Assembly: GCF_003254585.1 (NCBI RefSeq)
Contig: NZ_QJGZ01000042.1
Location: 310,001 to 374,000 of the forward strand
Source: Flavobacterium sharifuzzamanii
Lineage (GTDB): Bacteria; Bacteroidota; Bacteroidia; Flavobacteriales; Flavobacteriaceae
Direction: 5' to 3'
DNA length: 64,000 bases
Shown: positions 1-7,565 of the stretch, in pieces
Numbering within the stretch: the first letter of the stretch is position 1
Layout: each line of letters opens with the position of its first letter
Notes under the pieces: generated by a model
Databases searched by the model: none
What the model was told of the DNA's origin: nothing
Seen by the model: the letters and a program-made list of their open reading frames with translations, nothing else
Translations under genes and position numbers: made by a program

Positions 1-1046
1 AGTATAATATGATACATTCCGTAGCAGGCAAAACCAATCACCCAAATCGTAGCCAGATAAATACGTTTGTATAAAAGGTAAGTCGAAAGCGGAATCGAAA
101 TGCATAATCCAATCAAAAGCGAAAGATGTGTAACCGCTCCCAAAACAGGATCAAAACCTAAAATATTGGTCATATAACCTGTTACGACACTTCCAGTTCC
201 ATTCATTATTCCGATATAAAACATCAAAAATGCGCCTGGAATCACATTCTTGAATTTATAAACATCAGGATTAATTAAAGGTTCTTCTGTAAAACGAACA
301 TGAAGCAGATAGATTCCTGCCACAATAAATAAAACTGCTGAAGCCAGCGTTATTTTAGGATCACTGAACCAATTTCTGGTCTGTCCCTCAGCACATAAAA
401 AGAGAATAATGGTAAAAAATAAAATCAAGATGATCCAGCCTCTCCAATCAAATTGAAATTTGGTTTTCATAGGCGCCACATCGGCTTTATAAAAATACCA
501 AGCCAAAATAATACAAATTAAAAAATTGACATTCAGGAAATAGATCCCAAACGTCCAGTTATGAAAACTCACAAAATGTGCTCCTAAATATTGATACAAA
601 TGCTGACTTCCTTTTTGTATAAACTGAAAAATTCCGTACATCAAAGCCATATTAAGAGCTGGATTATATTTCAATAAAATGGGCACCATTGAAGCAAATA
701 TTCCTATAATGGAAACAATCGCCAAAAGTGAACGGCACAAAACAAACCAAGCAATGGTCGGTGCAAATAAGGAAGCTGTATTGAAAAGCAGAGACAAAAA
801 CGAAACCGATAAAATCATGGTGCGAACCTTAATTTGTTTCCCTAGTTTTAATCCTAAAGGCACAAAAGCCAGCATAACAAAAATCGGAATGTAAACCGCA
901 TAACTAAAAGCAGTTGTTGAAGGTCCAAAGTGCCCTAATATCTGCGAATTGTCATAAGTCGTAACATTGAGTCCGTTAAAAAAAGGAATCGTCAGGATAT
1001 ACAATCCTGTCAGTGTAAAAACGCTTCCTTTTTTTCCTGCAAACAT
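1..1046 (-). CDS. MFS drug-efflux permease, EmrB-like (partial, C-terminus outside window)
   Basis: An open frame runs without a stop from an ATG at 1046 to the left edge, about 348 codons. It begins MFAGKKGSVF and is a string of hydrophobic helices broken by short charged loops, as in 14-helix DHA2/EmrB transporters of the major facilitator superfamily. The start lies 3 bp after the stop of the HlyD/EmrA-like adaptor gene, which itself follows a TolC-like gene, so the three form one operon for a tripartite inner-membrane/periplasm/outer-membrane pump. The family expels hydrophobic drugs using the proton gradient; the substrate here cannot be read from sequence. Only the N-terminal two thirds is present. 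The family call rests on hydropathy and on context, with no diagnostic catalytic motif. Confidence 0.85.
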   Translation of the reverse strand, partial: MFAGKKGSVFTLTGLYILTIPFFNGLNVTTYDNSQILGHFGPSTTAFSYAVYIPIFVMLAFVPLGLKLGKQIKVRTMILSVSFLSLLFNTASLFAPTIAWFVLCRSLLAIVSIIGIFASMVPILLKYNPALNMALMYGIFQFIQKGSQHLYQYLGAHFVSFHNWTFGIYFLNVNFLICIILAWYFYKADVAPMKTKFQFDWRGWIILILFFTIILFLCAEGQTRNWFSDPKITLASAVLFIVAGIYLLHVRFTEEPLINPDVYKFKNVIPGAFLMFYIGIMNGTGSVVTGYMTNILGFDPVLGAVTHLSLLIGLCISIPLSTYLLYKRIYLATIWVIGFACYGMYHII

Positions 1047-1049
1047 CTC

Positions 1050-2114
1050 TTATTTTTTTACATCAACTGTTACATTCATTCCGGGTCTTACTTCCTGAAG
1101 CTCTTTTGTGGGAGTTTCAAATTCAATTTTAACTGGGATTCTCTGGGTGATTTTAACAAAATTTCCTGTTGAATTATCGGGTTCTACCATTGAAAATTTG
1201 GCTCCAGTCGCAGGAGAAAAACCAGCCACTTTTCCTTTAAATTCTTTTCCGTCCAAGGCATCAATCGTAATGGTCACTTCTTGTCCTTGTTTTATTTTTT
1301 CTATCTGGGTTTCCTTAAAATTGGCTGAAATCCATAATTTTTCCGTCAGAACCATAGTAGCAATGGTTTGATTAGCATTGATTAACTCGCCAATAGACAA
1401 ATTTCGTTCGCCTACAAAACCGTCAGCTGGAGCCAAAACAACCGTATAAGACAACTGCAATTTTGCTGCGTCAAGATCTGCTTTCTTTCTGGCAACCGTT
1501 GCTGTGGCAGCTTCTAGATTAATAGAACTTTGTTTGGTAATCGAACTGCTGGCATCCAAACCTTTTCTGCCTGCCTTAACATAAGCTTCTTCTGATTTTA
1601 ATTTAGAAATAACTTGATCATACTGATTTCGCGTCACAGCCGAATCGGCATACATGTTTTTGAAACGCTGATAATCTTTTTGAGCTTTTTCTAAACTTGC
1701 CAAATCTCCAGCCAGCTTCTCTTTTCCCGAAGCCTGATTTGAAATCGAAGTCGTAATATTTTGTTGTAGCGAATGCAGATTCCCTTCGGCTATTGCCAAA
1801 TCTGCTTCGGCCTGTTTGACTTTAATAATGTATTCTTCGTCATCTAAAACAACCAATGTATCTCCCTTTTTCACCTGCTGATTGGATTCAAATTTTATTT
1901 CTTTAATATGCCCCGTTGCACGTGCCGCAACATTGTTAATGTAAGCTTCAACTTGTGCATTATTGGTGGTTTCATAGGAACTGAAATCAAAGAACAAACT
2001 TAAAATCCACAATCCTCCTGCAATTAAAAAAACAAAAGACAGTACCGTGAGAATTGTGTTTCTCTTTTTTTCACTTTTCTGAACTGCTCCGTTTTGTGTA
2101 TCTGCTTCGCTCAT
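1050..2114 (-). CDS. HlyD/EmrA-family periplasmic adaptor (membrane fusion protein)
   Basis: The 354-residue protein has a short cytoplasmic N-terminus, one membrane segment at about residues 22-42, then a lipoyl/barrel-sandwich half (VAARATGHIKEIKFESNQ, about 63-80), a long alpha-helical hairpin (about 95-225) and the second lipoyl half plus beta-barrel (VLAPADGFVGERNLSIGE). This is the standard EmrA/HlyD order and usual length. It would link the EmrB-like permease encoded 3 bp downstream to the TolC-like channel encoded 11 bp upstream. The start chosen is the only Met before the membrane segment. It acts anchored in the inner membrane, mostly in the periplasm. Role is well supported by family and operon; the exported compound is unknown. 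Confidence 0.92.
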   Translation of the reverse strand: MSEADTQNGAVQKSEKKRNTILTVLSFVFLIAGGLWILSLFFDFSSYETTNNAQVEAYINNVAARATGHIKEIKFESNQQVKKGDTLVVLDDEEYIIKVKQAEADLAIAEGNLHSLQQNITTSISNQASGKEKLAGDLASLEKAQKDYQRFKNMYADSAVTRNQYDQVISKLKSEEAYVKAGRKGLDASSSITKQSSINLEAATATVARKKADLDAAKLQLSYTVVLAPADGFVGERNLSIGELINANQTIATMVLTEKLWISANFKETQIEKIKQGQEVTITIDALDGKEFKGKVAGFSPATGAKFSMVEPDNSTGNFVKITQRIPVKIEFETPTKELQEVRPGMNVTVDVKK

Positions 2115-2125
2115 AACAAGAAGTT

Positions 2126-3472
2126 TTAAAGTTTGCCCATTGCATATTGAAGTGAGTAATATTGAATGATTAAATCTAAATTGGCGTTTACAAGTGAAAT
2201 TCTAGAATTGTTTAATTGCAATTCAGCATCTACAATCTCGCTGATTAAAGCAAAATCGTTATCATATCGGCTTTTTACAATTTTATAATTGCTCATTGAC
2301 AGCTCTACATCTTTTTTATAGGTTTTAATATTTTCTTTGCTTTCCACATATCTCACGTACGCATTTTTAACTTCGGTAGTAATCTGGTCTTTGGTAACTT
2401 CTAAAGCTATATTACTTTTATCGATTTCCAATTTATCGCTGCCTATACGGTGTTTCAGGTTATAGAAACTCGAAATATCCCAATTCAAAGAAAGTCCCGC
2501 TGCCCAGTAATTGAGGATATTAACATAATTGGGCCACTGCGCCGGATATTCGGTATTCAAAATTAAGTTTGCATTTAAGCTCGGTTTAAATCCGCTTTTG
2601 GTGAGACTTAATGAGGATTCTGATAATTTGATTCTTATATCTGCCCGTTTCATCTCTTCCCTATTCAGAAATGCTTCTTCTAAACTTTCCTGCAAATTCA
2701 TATTTTCTGTCGGAATCATACTTTCTGCCACTTCAGGTTTCAGAATTGTGTTGGTCGGAAAACCGATTAATATATCCAGATAATTGCTGATAAGCTGAAT
2801 GGTATTGGTGCTTCTAAAAACTGAAACCTTAAAATTAGATTGCTGCAGTTCGGTTCTCAAAAGATCACTCGTAAGATTCTGACCATTTTTCACACGCGAT
2901 TTCAGCTGATTTATTCGGATGTCAGTATTGATAATATTCTGTTTCGTAACCTCAATCTGTCGGTATAATTTCTCAAGTGTAAAATATTGTTCTGTAATGG
3001 CATTTTTGACGTCGGCTTCAGTCATTTTTACAGCAGATACCTGCATTTCACTAATTAATTCCTGCTGATTAATTCTGGTATTAATGGCATTTCCAGCATA
3101 AATTGGGAGTGAAGAAATAATATTGGCAAAGGCCTGATGGTCGTAATAATCTACGGTTACATTTCTAGCATAAAATCCTTCATAAAGTTTAGGATCTCCG
3201 ATATAATTGTATCCTCCGTTTAAACTGATTCTTGGCGCTTTTGCAATTTTTGCTTGACTGACATTTTCGTTAGCAATAGCCAAATCAGCATTTGCAAGTT
3301 TTAATTGCCGGTTATTTTTAATGCCTAATAAAATGGCTTCATCTAGTCTTATTTTTTTTGCAGATGCAAGACTGCTGGTATCCTGCTGCGCAAAACTTAT
3401 ATTGAGACAGCAGCTCAATATGAAAAGAGCCAAATGCTTTAAACGAAAAACTTTAAACCGCCAATAGCTCAT
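2126..3472 (-). CDS. TolC-family outer-membrane efflux channel
   Basis: The 448-residue protein carries a signal peptide (hydrophobic stretch about 11-28 ending before AQQD) and two repeats of long amphipathic helices, with the typical early motif DEAILLGIKNNRQLKLA and the later SLNWDISSFYN region expected for OEP/TolC proteins. It is the first gene of the efflux operon with the EmrA- and EmrB-like genes; the gap to the adaptor is 11 bp. As a trimer it would form the outer-membrane duct of the pump. The n-region before the hydrophobic core is rather long (MSYWRFKVFRLKH), but no other start is available. A separate TolC homologue at 49988-51385 serves a different exporter operon. Confidence 0.93.
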   Translation of the reverse strand: MSYWRFKVFRLKHLALFILSCCLNISFAQQDTSSLASAKKIRLDEAILLGIKNNRQLKLANADLAIANENVSQAKIAKAPRISLNGGYNYIGDPKLYEGFYARNVTVDYYDHQAFANIISSLPIYAGNAINTRINQQELISEMQVSAVKMTEADVKNAITEQYFTLEKLYRQIEVTKQNIINTDIRINQLKSRVKNGQNLTSDLLRTELQQSNFKVSVFRSTNTIQLISNYLDILIGFPTNTILKPEVAESMIPTENMNLQESLEEAFLNREEMKRADIRIKLSESSLSLTKSGFKPSLNANLILNTEYPAQWPNYVNILNYWAAGLSLNWDISSFYNLKHRIGSDKLEIDKSNIALEVTKDQITTEVKNAYVRYVESKENIKTYKKDVELSMSNYKIVKSRYDNDFALISEIVDAELQLNNSRISLVNANLDLIIQYYSLQYAMGKL

Positions 3473-3904
3473 AAGATTATATTGATTTAATTTTGCACTT
3501 TTGGGAAATTTGCAATCAACATTATTTAATATTTAGCAGAAATTTCGAGAGAATTAAATTTTAGCTAGGCGGAAAAAACAACGATTATTTGGATTCTGCT
3601 ATCCCATCATTATGATTTTTGCATAAATTTAAACAATTATTAATCAACACCTTACAGTACAAACCCTCAAAATTGTTTCATTTTATAAATTGGAACAATT
3701 TTTAATGATTTAGAACTCCTTTTAAGCAAAAAAAATGCAACAATCAGATGGATCATTGCAATTTTAGAAAGAAATCAAAATGTAATTATCGGCGTATAAA
3801 TATTATTTTTTTTTCTACCGATGAGATATTCCTACGGAATATTACCTCATTGGGAACCTGACAGGTTTTAAAAACCTGTCAGGTTAGAACTTAACTAACT
3901 ATAC
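3473..3904. other. Intergenic region upstream of the efflux operon
   Basis: This 432-bp stretch has no supported gene. It must hold the promoter of the efflux operon, but I do not see a convincing TAnnTTTG element on the minus strand. It contains the perfect palindrome at 3855-3885. A stretch around 3818-3848 (GATGAGATATTCCTACGG) weakly resembles sequence at about 55135-55165 and may be a worn repeat. Confidence 0.6.
3855..3885. repeat. Short palindromic repeat, family A (copy 1)
   Basis: Perfect inverted repeat with arms AACCTGACAGG and CCTGTCAGGTT around an AT core. The same design recurs at 18690, 18774, 21060 and, degenerate, 33983, always between genes. It lies 20 bp past the stop of the aminotransferase gene and could also act as its transcription-end hairpin, though no U-run follows. 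Confidence 0.85.
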
Positions 3905-5377
3905 TCAAACTAACTTAAACCATTCATTTACTTCTCTTGCAATGGTATCTTTAATCTCGGGATTCTCAAATTCATTTGAAACTGGATTATATTCATAATC
4001 TTTTTTCCATTTTTTATAATTTGAAGCGACTTTTTCAATCGCATCACAGATATAAAAAAGCTCTTCATTACTCATAATCGGATGAAGTGACAAACGCACC
4101 CAACCTGGTTTATTGGTCTGATTTCGCTGCAATAATTCATTTGTAATTTCCGCCGATTTCTTTTCGTTGATATTAAACAGATAATGCGCATAAGTACTTG
4201 CACACGACCAACCTCCACGAACCTGAATTCCGAAACGGTCATTTAAAAGCCTAACGATCAGATTATAATGGATATCTTCAATCACAAACGAGACACAGCC
4301 AATTCGCTCTGTGGTTAAATCGCCTAAAATGGATAAACCTTGTATTTTTTGAAGTCTCGAAAAACAAAGATCAAGCAGTTCTTTTTCTCTTTCTTTGATT
4401 TTCTCCACATTCATCTGCTCTTTCAATTCTAAAGCCAATGCGGTTCTAATAACTTGCAAAAATGCTGGAGTTCCGCCATCTTCCCTAACCTCTATAACAT
4501 CACTATAACAATATTTTCCTAACGGATTAGTCCATCTTACATTTCCTCCGCCTGGATTATCAGGAAAATCAGATTGATATAATTTTTCATTAAAAACCAA
4601 AATACCGCAAGTTCCGGGTCCACCTAAAAATTTATGTGGCGAAAAGAAAATCGCATCCAATTGTTCTTCTGGATCTTTTGGATGCATATCGATTTTGACA
4701 TACGGCGCTGAGGCTGCGAAATCTACAAAACAGAGTCCGCCGTTTTGATGCATGATTTTGGCTAATTCGTGATAAGGCGTAATAATTCCTGTAACATTCG
4801 AACAAGCGGTAAAAGAACCAATTTTTAAGCTTCTGTCTGCGTATTTTTTGATTGCTAATGAAAGAGCTTTTGGATCAACTAAATTATTTTCATCAGGTGG
4901 CAGAATAACTACTTCGGCATTTGTTTCATACCAAGAAACCTGATTGGAATGATGCTCCATGTGTGTGATAAATACCACAGGTCTATCTTCTTCCGATTTG
5001 GTTCGAAGCGCCATAATACGCTGCAATTTCGATAAAGCTGCTGTCATACCGCTTCCTGTAGTTACCAAAACATCCGATTCGTTGGCATTAACCGATTTTT
5101 TAATAATATCTCTCGCATGCTGATAGGCATAAGTAGAGGTTTTTCCAGTCTGACTTGAAAGTGAATGCGTATTGGCAATCATTGGACCAATTTTATTGAG
5201 CATTATATCTTCAATCGGCGCGTATAATCTTCCGCTGGCAACCCAGTCTGCGTAAACTAGATTTTGTTCTCCATAAACCGATTCAAAAGTATGGTCAATT
5301 CCTACTGTATTTTCTCTAAACTTAGAGAAGTAACACTCAGGTTCTGTTGGTTTTGTTGTTGGCTCAATAGCATTCAT
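3905..5377 (-). CDS. Aminotransferase class V-fold PLP enzyme (cysteine desulfurase-like)
   Basis: This 490-residue protein belongs to fold type I PLP enzymes, class V. The PLP lysine is in SPHKFLGGPG (about residue 249). FVDFAAS holds the aspartate that contacts the pyridine nitrogen. A cysteine sits in RGGWSCASTYAHYLF, in the place of the active-site cysteine loop of SufS/CsdA-type desulfurases. It is about 80 residues longer than SufS, with extra sequence at both ends. Family members remove sulfur or selenium from cysteine derivatives, or transaminate; the substrate is not clear. No suf or isc genes are nearby. It lies downstream of the TlpA-like gene but a 140-bp repeat separates them, so co-transcription is uncertain. 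Confidence 0.88.
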   Translation of the reverse strand: MNAIEPTTKPTEPECYFSKFRENTVGIDHTFESVYGEQNLVYADWVASGRLYAPIEDIMLNKIGPMIANTHSLSSQTGKTSTYAYQHARDIIKKSVNANESDVLVTTGSGMTAALSKLQRIMALRTKSEEDRPVVFITHMEHHSNQVSWYETNAEVVILPPDENNLVDPKALSLAIKKYADRSLKIGSFTACSNVTGIITPYHELAKIMHQNGGLCFVDFAASAPYVKIDMHPKDPEEQLDAIFFSPHKFLGGPGTCGILVFNEKLYQSDFPDNPGGGNVRWTNPLGKYCYSDVIEVREDGGTPAFLQVIRTALALELKEQMNVEKIKEREKELLDLCFSRLQKIQGLSILGDLTTERIGCVSFVIEDIHYNLIVRLLNDRFGIQVRGGWSCASTYAHYLFNINEKKSAEITNELLQRNQTNKPGWVRLSLHPIMSNEELFYICDAIEKVASNYKKWKKDYEYNPVSNEFENPEIKDTIAREVNEWFKLV

Positions 5378-5419
5378 ATCCTTGTCATTTTAATTAAATT
5401 TATTATTGATTAAATCTTT

Positions 5420-5557
5420 TTAAACACATAGGAACATAGATTATATTCTAAATAATAGATATTTGAAAAAATCTAGATTTTAACACATAGCTATGTTTGT
5501 TAAAACAAATGAAATGCCTTTTTAGATACAGAAAAACTATGTTTCTATGTGTTTAAA
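5420..5557. repeat. Long palindromic repeat, family B (copy 1)
   Basis: About 138 bp with inverted ends: AAACACATAGGAACATAG on the left and CTATGTTTCTATGTGTTT on the right. A shorter internal palindrome, AACACATAGCTATGTTTGTT, lies near the middle at about 5482-5501. Related copies lie at 32811-32978 and 40021-40160. All three are intergenic and look like a MITE- or ERIC-like hairpin element. Confidence 0.8.
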
Positions 5558-5561
5558 TAAA

Positions 5562-6551
5562 TTAGTTTGCCTGCCCTAAAAGTCTTTTTAATGTAGATTG
5601 CAACTCTTCTCCGTGCAGGTTTTTGGCAACGATTATTCCTTTAGAATCCACTAAATAATTTCCTGGAATAGCTCTCACACCATATAATTTGGCAACAGCA
5701 CTGTTCCAGAAAAGCAAATCAGAAACATGTGTCCACGTTAAATTATCATCCTTGATTCCCTTAATCCAGTTTTCTTTCTTTTTATCTAAAGAAATTCCAA
5801 CGATGTTGAATCCTTTATCATGAAATTCTTTGTACGCCGCTACGATATTCGGATTCTCTTTTCGGCAAGGACCGCACCATGAAGCCCAAAAATCTACCAA
5901 GGTGTAGCCTTTTAAATTATCATAAAGTCTAACTAGTTTTCCGTCAGGATCATTGGCTGTAAAATCTGGAGCTTTTTTACCTACTGCTAATCCGTCTAAA
6001 ACAACAGCCAGTTCTTTTAATTCTTTCACGTAAGTGGTGTTTTGAAGACTTTTATCCAGCAAAGCAATATTTTGTGTAATCTGCTCTGGCGTTAATCTGT
6101 ACGACCAGTTTCTGTATAATACATAAGCAGAAACAATAGATTTTGGATTTTCTGTTATGAATTTGCTGATTTCAACATCTTTGCTCTTTTTATAGCTTTC
6201 AAACAAATCTTGTGAAGCTGAACCTTCAACCACAGAGGCTGTATAATATTTCTTCGGACTCAATTTTACTGTAATCGGATTTTTTTCGAGGAAAATATAC
6301 AATGGCGAACTTTCTGTATTGACGCTTAATCCGTATAAATCTGGTATTTTAACTTTTGTTTTAAAACTAAAGTTTCCGTCTTTTACTTTTGCCGAATCAA
6401 TCGTGGTAAACATTTTATTGTGAAACTTCTGTAAGTAAACGTATTGCGCCACAGTATCTGCGACAGTACCTTTTAATTGTAAATTACTTTCCTGTGCCTG
6501 AGTTTGAACAACTCCAAGAAACAAAGCAAAACCTAATAGTATTTTTTTCAT
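5562..6551 (-). CDS. TlpA-like thioredoxin-fold protein with N-terminal DUF4369-type domain
   Basis: A 329-residue exported protein with a signal peptide of about 19 residues (MKKILLGFALFLGVVQTQA). Residues about 25-110 form a beta-rich DUF4369-like domain (LKGTVADTVAQYVYLQKF). The C-terminal half is an AhpC/TSA-TlpA thioredoxin fold with the redox pair Cys226-Gly-Pro-Cys229 in FWASWCGPCRKENP. Such proteins reduce or shuffle disulfides in the periplasm of Bacteroidota. It is the first full-length gene after the SAM-I riboswitch (aptamer ends about 243 nt upstream), with a 28-codon ORF in between; whether the riboswitch controls it is inference. A second protein of this kind is encoded at 60532-61914. 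The fold is certain; the redox partner is unknown. Confidence 0.9.
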   Translation of the reverse strand: MKKILLGFALFLGVVQTQAQESNLQLKGTVADTVAQYVYLQKFHNKMFTTIDSAKVKDGNFSFKTKVKIPDLYGLSVNTESSPLYIFLEKNPITVKLSPKKYYTASVVEGSASQDLFESYKKSKDVEISKFITENPKSIVSAYVLYRNWSYRLTPEQITQNIALLDKSLQNTTYVKELKELAVVLDGLAVGKKAPDFTANDPDGKLVRLYDNLKGYTLVDFWASWCGPCRKENPNIVAAYKEFHDKGFNIVGISLDKKKENWIKGIKDDNLTWTHVSDLLFWNSAVAKLYGVRAIPGNYLVDSKGIIVAKNLHGEELQSTLKRLLGQAN

Positions 6552-6586
6552 TTTATTTTTAGTTTTTAAGATTAGACAAAAGGGTT

Positions 6587-6614
6587 TCTGGCCGATGAAA
6601 AAACCATCAGCAGA
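6587..6614 (-). terminator. Hairpin between the riboswitch leader ORF and the TlpA-like gene
   Basis: Read on the minus strand, TCTGCTGATG and CATCGGCCAGA can pair in about ten base pairs with one bulge and one wobble around a T-rich loop. The downstream tract (AAACCCTTTTG) has only a short U-run, so it may be a weak terminator or simply an RNA structure. Confidence 0.35.
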
Positions 6615-6655
6615 TTGTATTTTAAAAAGAGAATCTAAGGGAGAATTACTGTTTT

Positions 6656-6742
6656 TTACATTCGAAAAACGGCCAGACTATTTTCTTCGAAAATTATATT
6701 CAAAAGCTCATAACCAGCATATAAAATTGATTCAGTTTTCAT
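6656..6742 (-). CDS. 28-codon small ORF downstream of the SAM-I riboswitch
   Basis: The ORF encodes MKTESILYAGYELLNIIFEE and eight more residues (NSLAVFRM), and starts 53 nt after the riboswitch aptamer. Its ATG is preceded by AATTTATTAAA, the A/T-rich context normal for flavobacterial starts. I do not recognise a family. It could be a real micro-protein controlled by SAM, a leader peptide, or the remnant of a lost methionine gene. It ends about 105 nt before the TlpA-like gene. A longer reading of the frame from 6841 would run through the riboswitch and is unlikely. Confidence 0.45.
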   Translation of the reverse strand: MKTESILYAGYELLNIIFEENSLAVFRM

Positions 6743-6794
6743 TTTAATAAATTTTAATTGGATGATCTTAAACAGATTTACGGATGAAATCTTT

Positions 6795-6891
6795 CTTATC
6801 TGCCCGCATACAGCGGAAGGATTTAGCACCTTATTCGGCAACAGGTTGCTAAGACTTCAATGGGCCTATTCCCTCAGTCTTTCTGGATAAG
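6795..6891 (-). promoter_or_regulatory. SAM-I (S-box) riboswitch aptamer
   Basis: On the minus strand all hallmarks of the SAM-I aptamer occur in order. P1 is CTTATC (6891-6886) pairing with GATAAG (6800-6795). The P2 arms are AGACT and AGTCT. Between and after them come the conserved GAGGGA, GGCCC, TGA and AGCAACC. P3 carries AAGGTGCTAAATCC. P4 is CCGC-loop-GCGG, followed by CAGATAAG. In other bacteria this RNA turns off methionine synthesis or uptake when S-adenosylmethionine is plentiful. Here the next genes are a 28-codon ORF and a TlpA-like thioredoxin protein, not a recognised methionine gene. The expression platform is not obvious; a short AGATTT/AAATCT hairpin follows directly. Confidence 0.93.
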
Positions 6892-6915
6892 TATCATTTT
6901 ATAATTTTTCTGATA

Positions 6916-6946
6916 CAAATATATATTAATTCTACCGAATTAATAT
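6916..6946 (-). promoter_or_regulatory. Promoter of the riboswitch transcript with overlapping inverted repeat
   Basis: TATATTTG on the minus strand (6923-6916) fits the Bacteroidota -7 consensus TAnnTTTG and lies about 25 nt upstream of the aptamer, as expected for a transcript that begins just before P1. Directly upstream, 6923-6946 is a perfect 10-bp inverted repeat (ATATTAATTC, 4-bp spacer, GAATTAATAT), in the place of the -33 region. No TTTG -33 element is seen. The repeat could be a repressor site, but it is AT-rich. Confidence 0.55.
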
Positions 6947-7113
6947 AGTTTAAATTAGTTTTTTTTTACAAATTAATTTAAACCACTTTTCAACACGGAA
7001 TCAAAACTCTTATAATCAAAACTTTAAAACAGAAATGATCTTATTTTGAAATTCTTATTTATAAAAGAAATTCATACGTTTTTAGATTTGGAATCGAAAT
7101 GTATTTATAAATT

Positions 7114-7563
7114 CTAAAGAAAAAGATGCAGATATTTATTCTTTTCCAGATTTAAAAGAGGTTCTTTTAATCCGTTTTCGAGATTTGAAGTAATTAATCC
7201 GAGGACTTTTTTTAGATCGTTAAAATTATTTGGCTTTACAAAATAACAGAATGCTCCAAGGTTTCCAGCTGCTTCCATATCATTTTTATGCGAAGAAGTA
7301 GAAATCATAATCACTGGAATATCTTTAAAATTCTCTTCCGATTTTAATTGTTTCAAACATTCCCACCCATTCATAATAGGCATATTTAAATCTAAAAAAA
7401 CGACACTTGGAATCTTATCTTGATTTTTCAGCATTTTCAGTGCTTTATCACCATTTTCTGCACAATGACAAATAATATTTTGATCTATATCAGCCAAGGC
7501 TTCGCAAAACATTTCTGCGTCATCTTGATCATCGTCGGCTAATAATATTATTTTCTTACTCAT
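7114..7563 (-). CDS. Single-domain response regulator (CheY-like/Rcp1-like)
   Basis: The 149-residue protein is one receiver domain with no output domain. The acidic pocket is in LLADDDQDD (Asp10-Asp12), the phospho-acceptor is Asp58 in VVFLDLNMPIMNGWE, the switch serine/threonine is in VIMISTSS (about 88-91), and the conserved lysine is Lys110 in YFVKPNN. Its ATG lies 2 bp after the stop of the five-PAS histidine kinase gene, so the kinase is its likely phosphodonor. Rcp1-like regulators of this kind usually work by protein contact or as phosphate shuttles. Target unknown. Confidence 0.93.
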   Translation of the reverse strand: MSKKIILLADDDQDDAEMFCEALADIDQNIICHCAENGDKALKMLKNQDKIPSVVFLDLNMPIMNGWECLKQLKSEENFKDIPVIMISTSSHKNDMEAAGNLGAFCYFVKPNNFNDLKKVLGLITSNLENGLKEPLLNLEKNKYLHLFL

Positions 7564-7565
7564 GA

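Noticed and set aside
679..894. 71-codon plus-strand ORF at the left edge
   Set aside because: Antisense to the EmrB-like permease frame that continues open to the window edge.
6743..6841. Upstream extension of the 28-codon ORF to a 61-codon protein
   Set aside because: The extra part is the riboswitch aptamer read as codons.
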